From: Kiloniellales bacterium
GTDB lineage: Bacteria > Pseudomonadota > Alphaproteobacteria > Kiloniellales > JAKSDN01
NCBI GenBank assembly: GCA_030064845.1
Contig: JASJEC010000066.1
Coordinates: 1 to 40,712 of the forward strand
Direction: 5' to 3'
Length of the DNA stretch: 40,712 nt
Shown here: positions 40,053 to 40,712 of the stretch, piece by piece
Layout: each line of letters begins with the position of its first letter
Position numbering within the stretch: the first letter of the stretch is position 1
Made by a program: the position numbers and the translations under genes
Notes under the pieces: model-generated
Database searches by the model: none
What the model saw: only the letters and a program-made list of their open reading frames with translations
What the model was told of the DNA's origin: nothing

Positions 40053-40352
40053 TCATTTCGCCCCGAGCAGGCTCTGCGCCTCCTCGACCAGGCTCTTCAT
40101 CAGCGCGGCGGCGGGAAGCTCCCGGCCGAGCGCGGCGGCCTGACCGTAGAGGAGGAACTGGAAATCGGGCTCTTCCGGGAGGCTGAAATGAAGGCTCGCG
40201 ACGGCCGGCTTTATCTCAAGCACCAAAGAGAGCGTCTCCCGTGTCGAAGGGGCGAAGGCATGACTCCCCGCGAGCATCCTAGCGGGAGGGCGCGCGGCTG
40301 TCACCGGAGGGTCTGGCTGCGCTGCCTCCGACGCTCCGGCACCAAAATTCAC
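40053..40352 (-). CDS. Doubtful small ORF upstream of purH
   Basis: This 99-codon frame starts at a GTG at 40352 (or an ATG at about 40280). The C-terminal half (EIKPAVASLHFSLPEEPDFQ, then LLYGQAAALGRELPAAALMK) has coding-like third positions rich in G/C. The N-terminal part looks unlike a protein, and no ribosome binding site is visible for either start. It may be a small real gene or a remnant. It lies 103 bp upstream of the purH start on the same strand. Confidence 0.35.
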   Translation of the reverse strand: MNFGAGASEAAQPDPPVTAARPPARMLAGSHAFAPSTRETLSLVLEIKPAVASLHFSLPEEPDFQFLLYGQAAALGRELPAAALMKSLVEEAQSLLGAK

Positions 40353-40596
40353 GAAGCATCAAAGATGCACCGTCTGCAACTATTTCAAGAACCCCGTATA
40401 CTCATAAACCTATTGATTGTGTGATTTCCCACAGGTTCCGGTCGCGGCCTCTGCTCTTATCCAAGGATATTCAAGAAGGGTTTTCCCGGGCGACTTTCGA
40501 TCTTCGTTCCGCGTCGGCAACGCGGTCGTCATCGAGCAGCGAAGCCAAGGGTCCCCGAATTCTGACGAGAGGCCTGGACCAGAAGGAGAAACTTGC

Positions 40597-40712
40597 ATGC
40601 CTATTTCCGACGAGATCATCCGCGACCTGCAGATCAATCGGTACTACGAAGGAGTGCTCAGAGAGGCCCTGACCCCGATCCGCCTGACCACCCGTGTGGA
40701 TATCCTGGTCGT
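40597..40712 (+). CDS. 5' end of a truncated gene, product unrecognised
   Basis: An ATG at 40597, preceded by GAAGGAGAAACTTGC, opens a frame cut by the window end after 38 codons. It begins MPISDEIIRDLQINRYYEGV and continues LREALTPIRLTTRVDILV. Helical, no signal peptide. The family cannot be named from this much. The preceding 244 bp are gene-free and presumably hold the promoter. Confidence 0.6.
   Translation, partial: MPISDEIIRDLQINRYYEGVLREALTPIRLTTRVDILV

Noticed and set aside
38360..40186. A plus-strand open frame of about 600 codons opposite purH
   Set aside because: purH on the minus strand is unambiguous, and the antisense translation is low-complexity without a start context or family.

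Overview
The window is high-GC chromosomal DNA of an alphaproteobacterium, most likely a Rhodospirillales-type organism. This rests on gene content: a 1611-residue (large-class) NAD-glutamate dehydrogenase, a thioredoxin/LON-domain/Trm112/DUF971 cluster, cytochrome c', FNR-type boxes and short CTAG-ended palindromic repeats. Taxonomy below class level is a guess. There is no prophage, integrase, transposase gene, rRNA or CRISPR array. One tRNA, tRNA-Gly(GCC), is present.

Layout. Positions 1-6054 are almost entirely minus strand: the start of a truncated gene, an integral membrane protein, a zinc-less MDR oxidoreductase, a small exported protein, then the compact run thioredoxin > LON-domain protein > Trm112-like > DUF971, and a ProX/YbaK-type aminoacyl-tRNA deacylase. 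tRNA-Gly follows at 6169-6243. A small exported protein and the glutamate/Na+ symporter GltS lie at 6447-8161. A membrane-fused alpha/beta hydrolase and a 35-residue membrane peptide lie at 8396-10015 on the minus strand. Positions 10208-11583 hold a small membrane protein, a DUF2237 protein and a Sel1-repeat protein. A ParB-like (ParBc_2) protein and a SulP transporter follow on the minus strand (11711-14297).

Positions 14697-18664 form an efflux operon: FUSC transporter, DUF1656 membrane protein and HlyD/EmrA adaptor, followed by a two-TM ion channel. Two divergent secreted proteins (a beta-helix protein and an unrecognised one) share a 96-bp promoter region at 20745-20840. A coiled-coil porin is translationally coupled to an acidic lipoprotein (22734-24319). 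Large GDH is coupled to a UMF1-type MFS transporter (24594-30718). A LysR regulator is followed by a seven-blade propeller protein with two C-terminal triplets of lectin-like units (32133-35123), then a CBS protein, cytochrome c', a GST and an outer-membrane beta-barrel protein. The window ends with purH (minus strand), a doubtful small ORF and the start of another gene.

The most interesting signals are non-coding or architectural. A 152-bp mobile-looking element occurs twice with exact length conservation, bounded by CTAG and abutting TAGAGC...GCTCTA palindromes. Those palindromes supply the TAG stop codon of three separate genes. The outer-membrane protein gene has an FNR-type box, then an intrinsic-terminator-like hairpin placed directly before its ribosome binding site. 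A second FNR-type box precedes the propeller/lectin-like gene. A further repeat encodes the C-terminus of the Sel1 protein and recurs in a non-coding gap.
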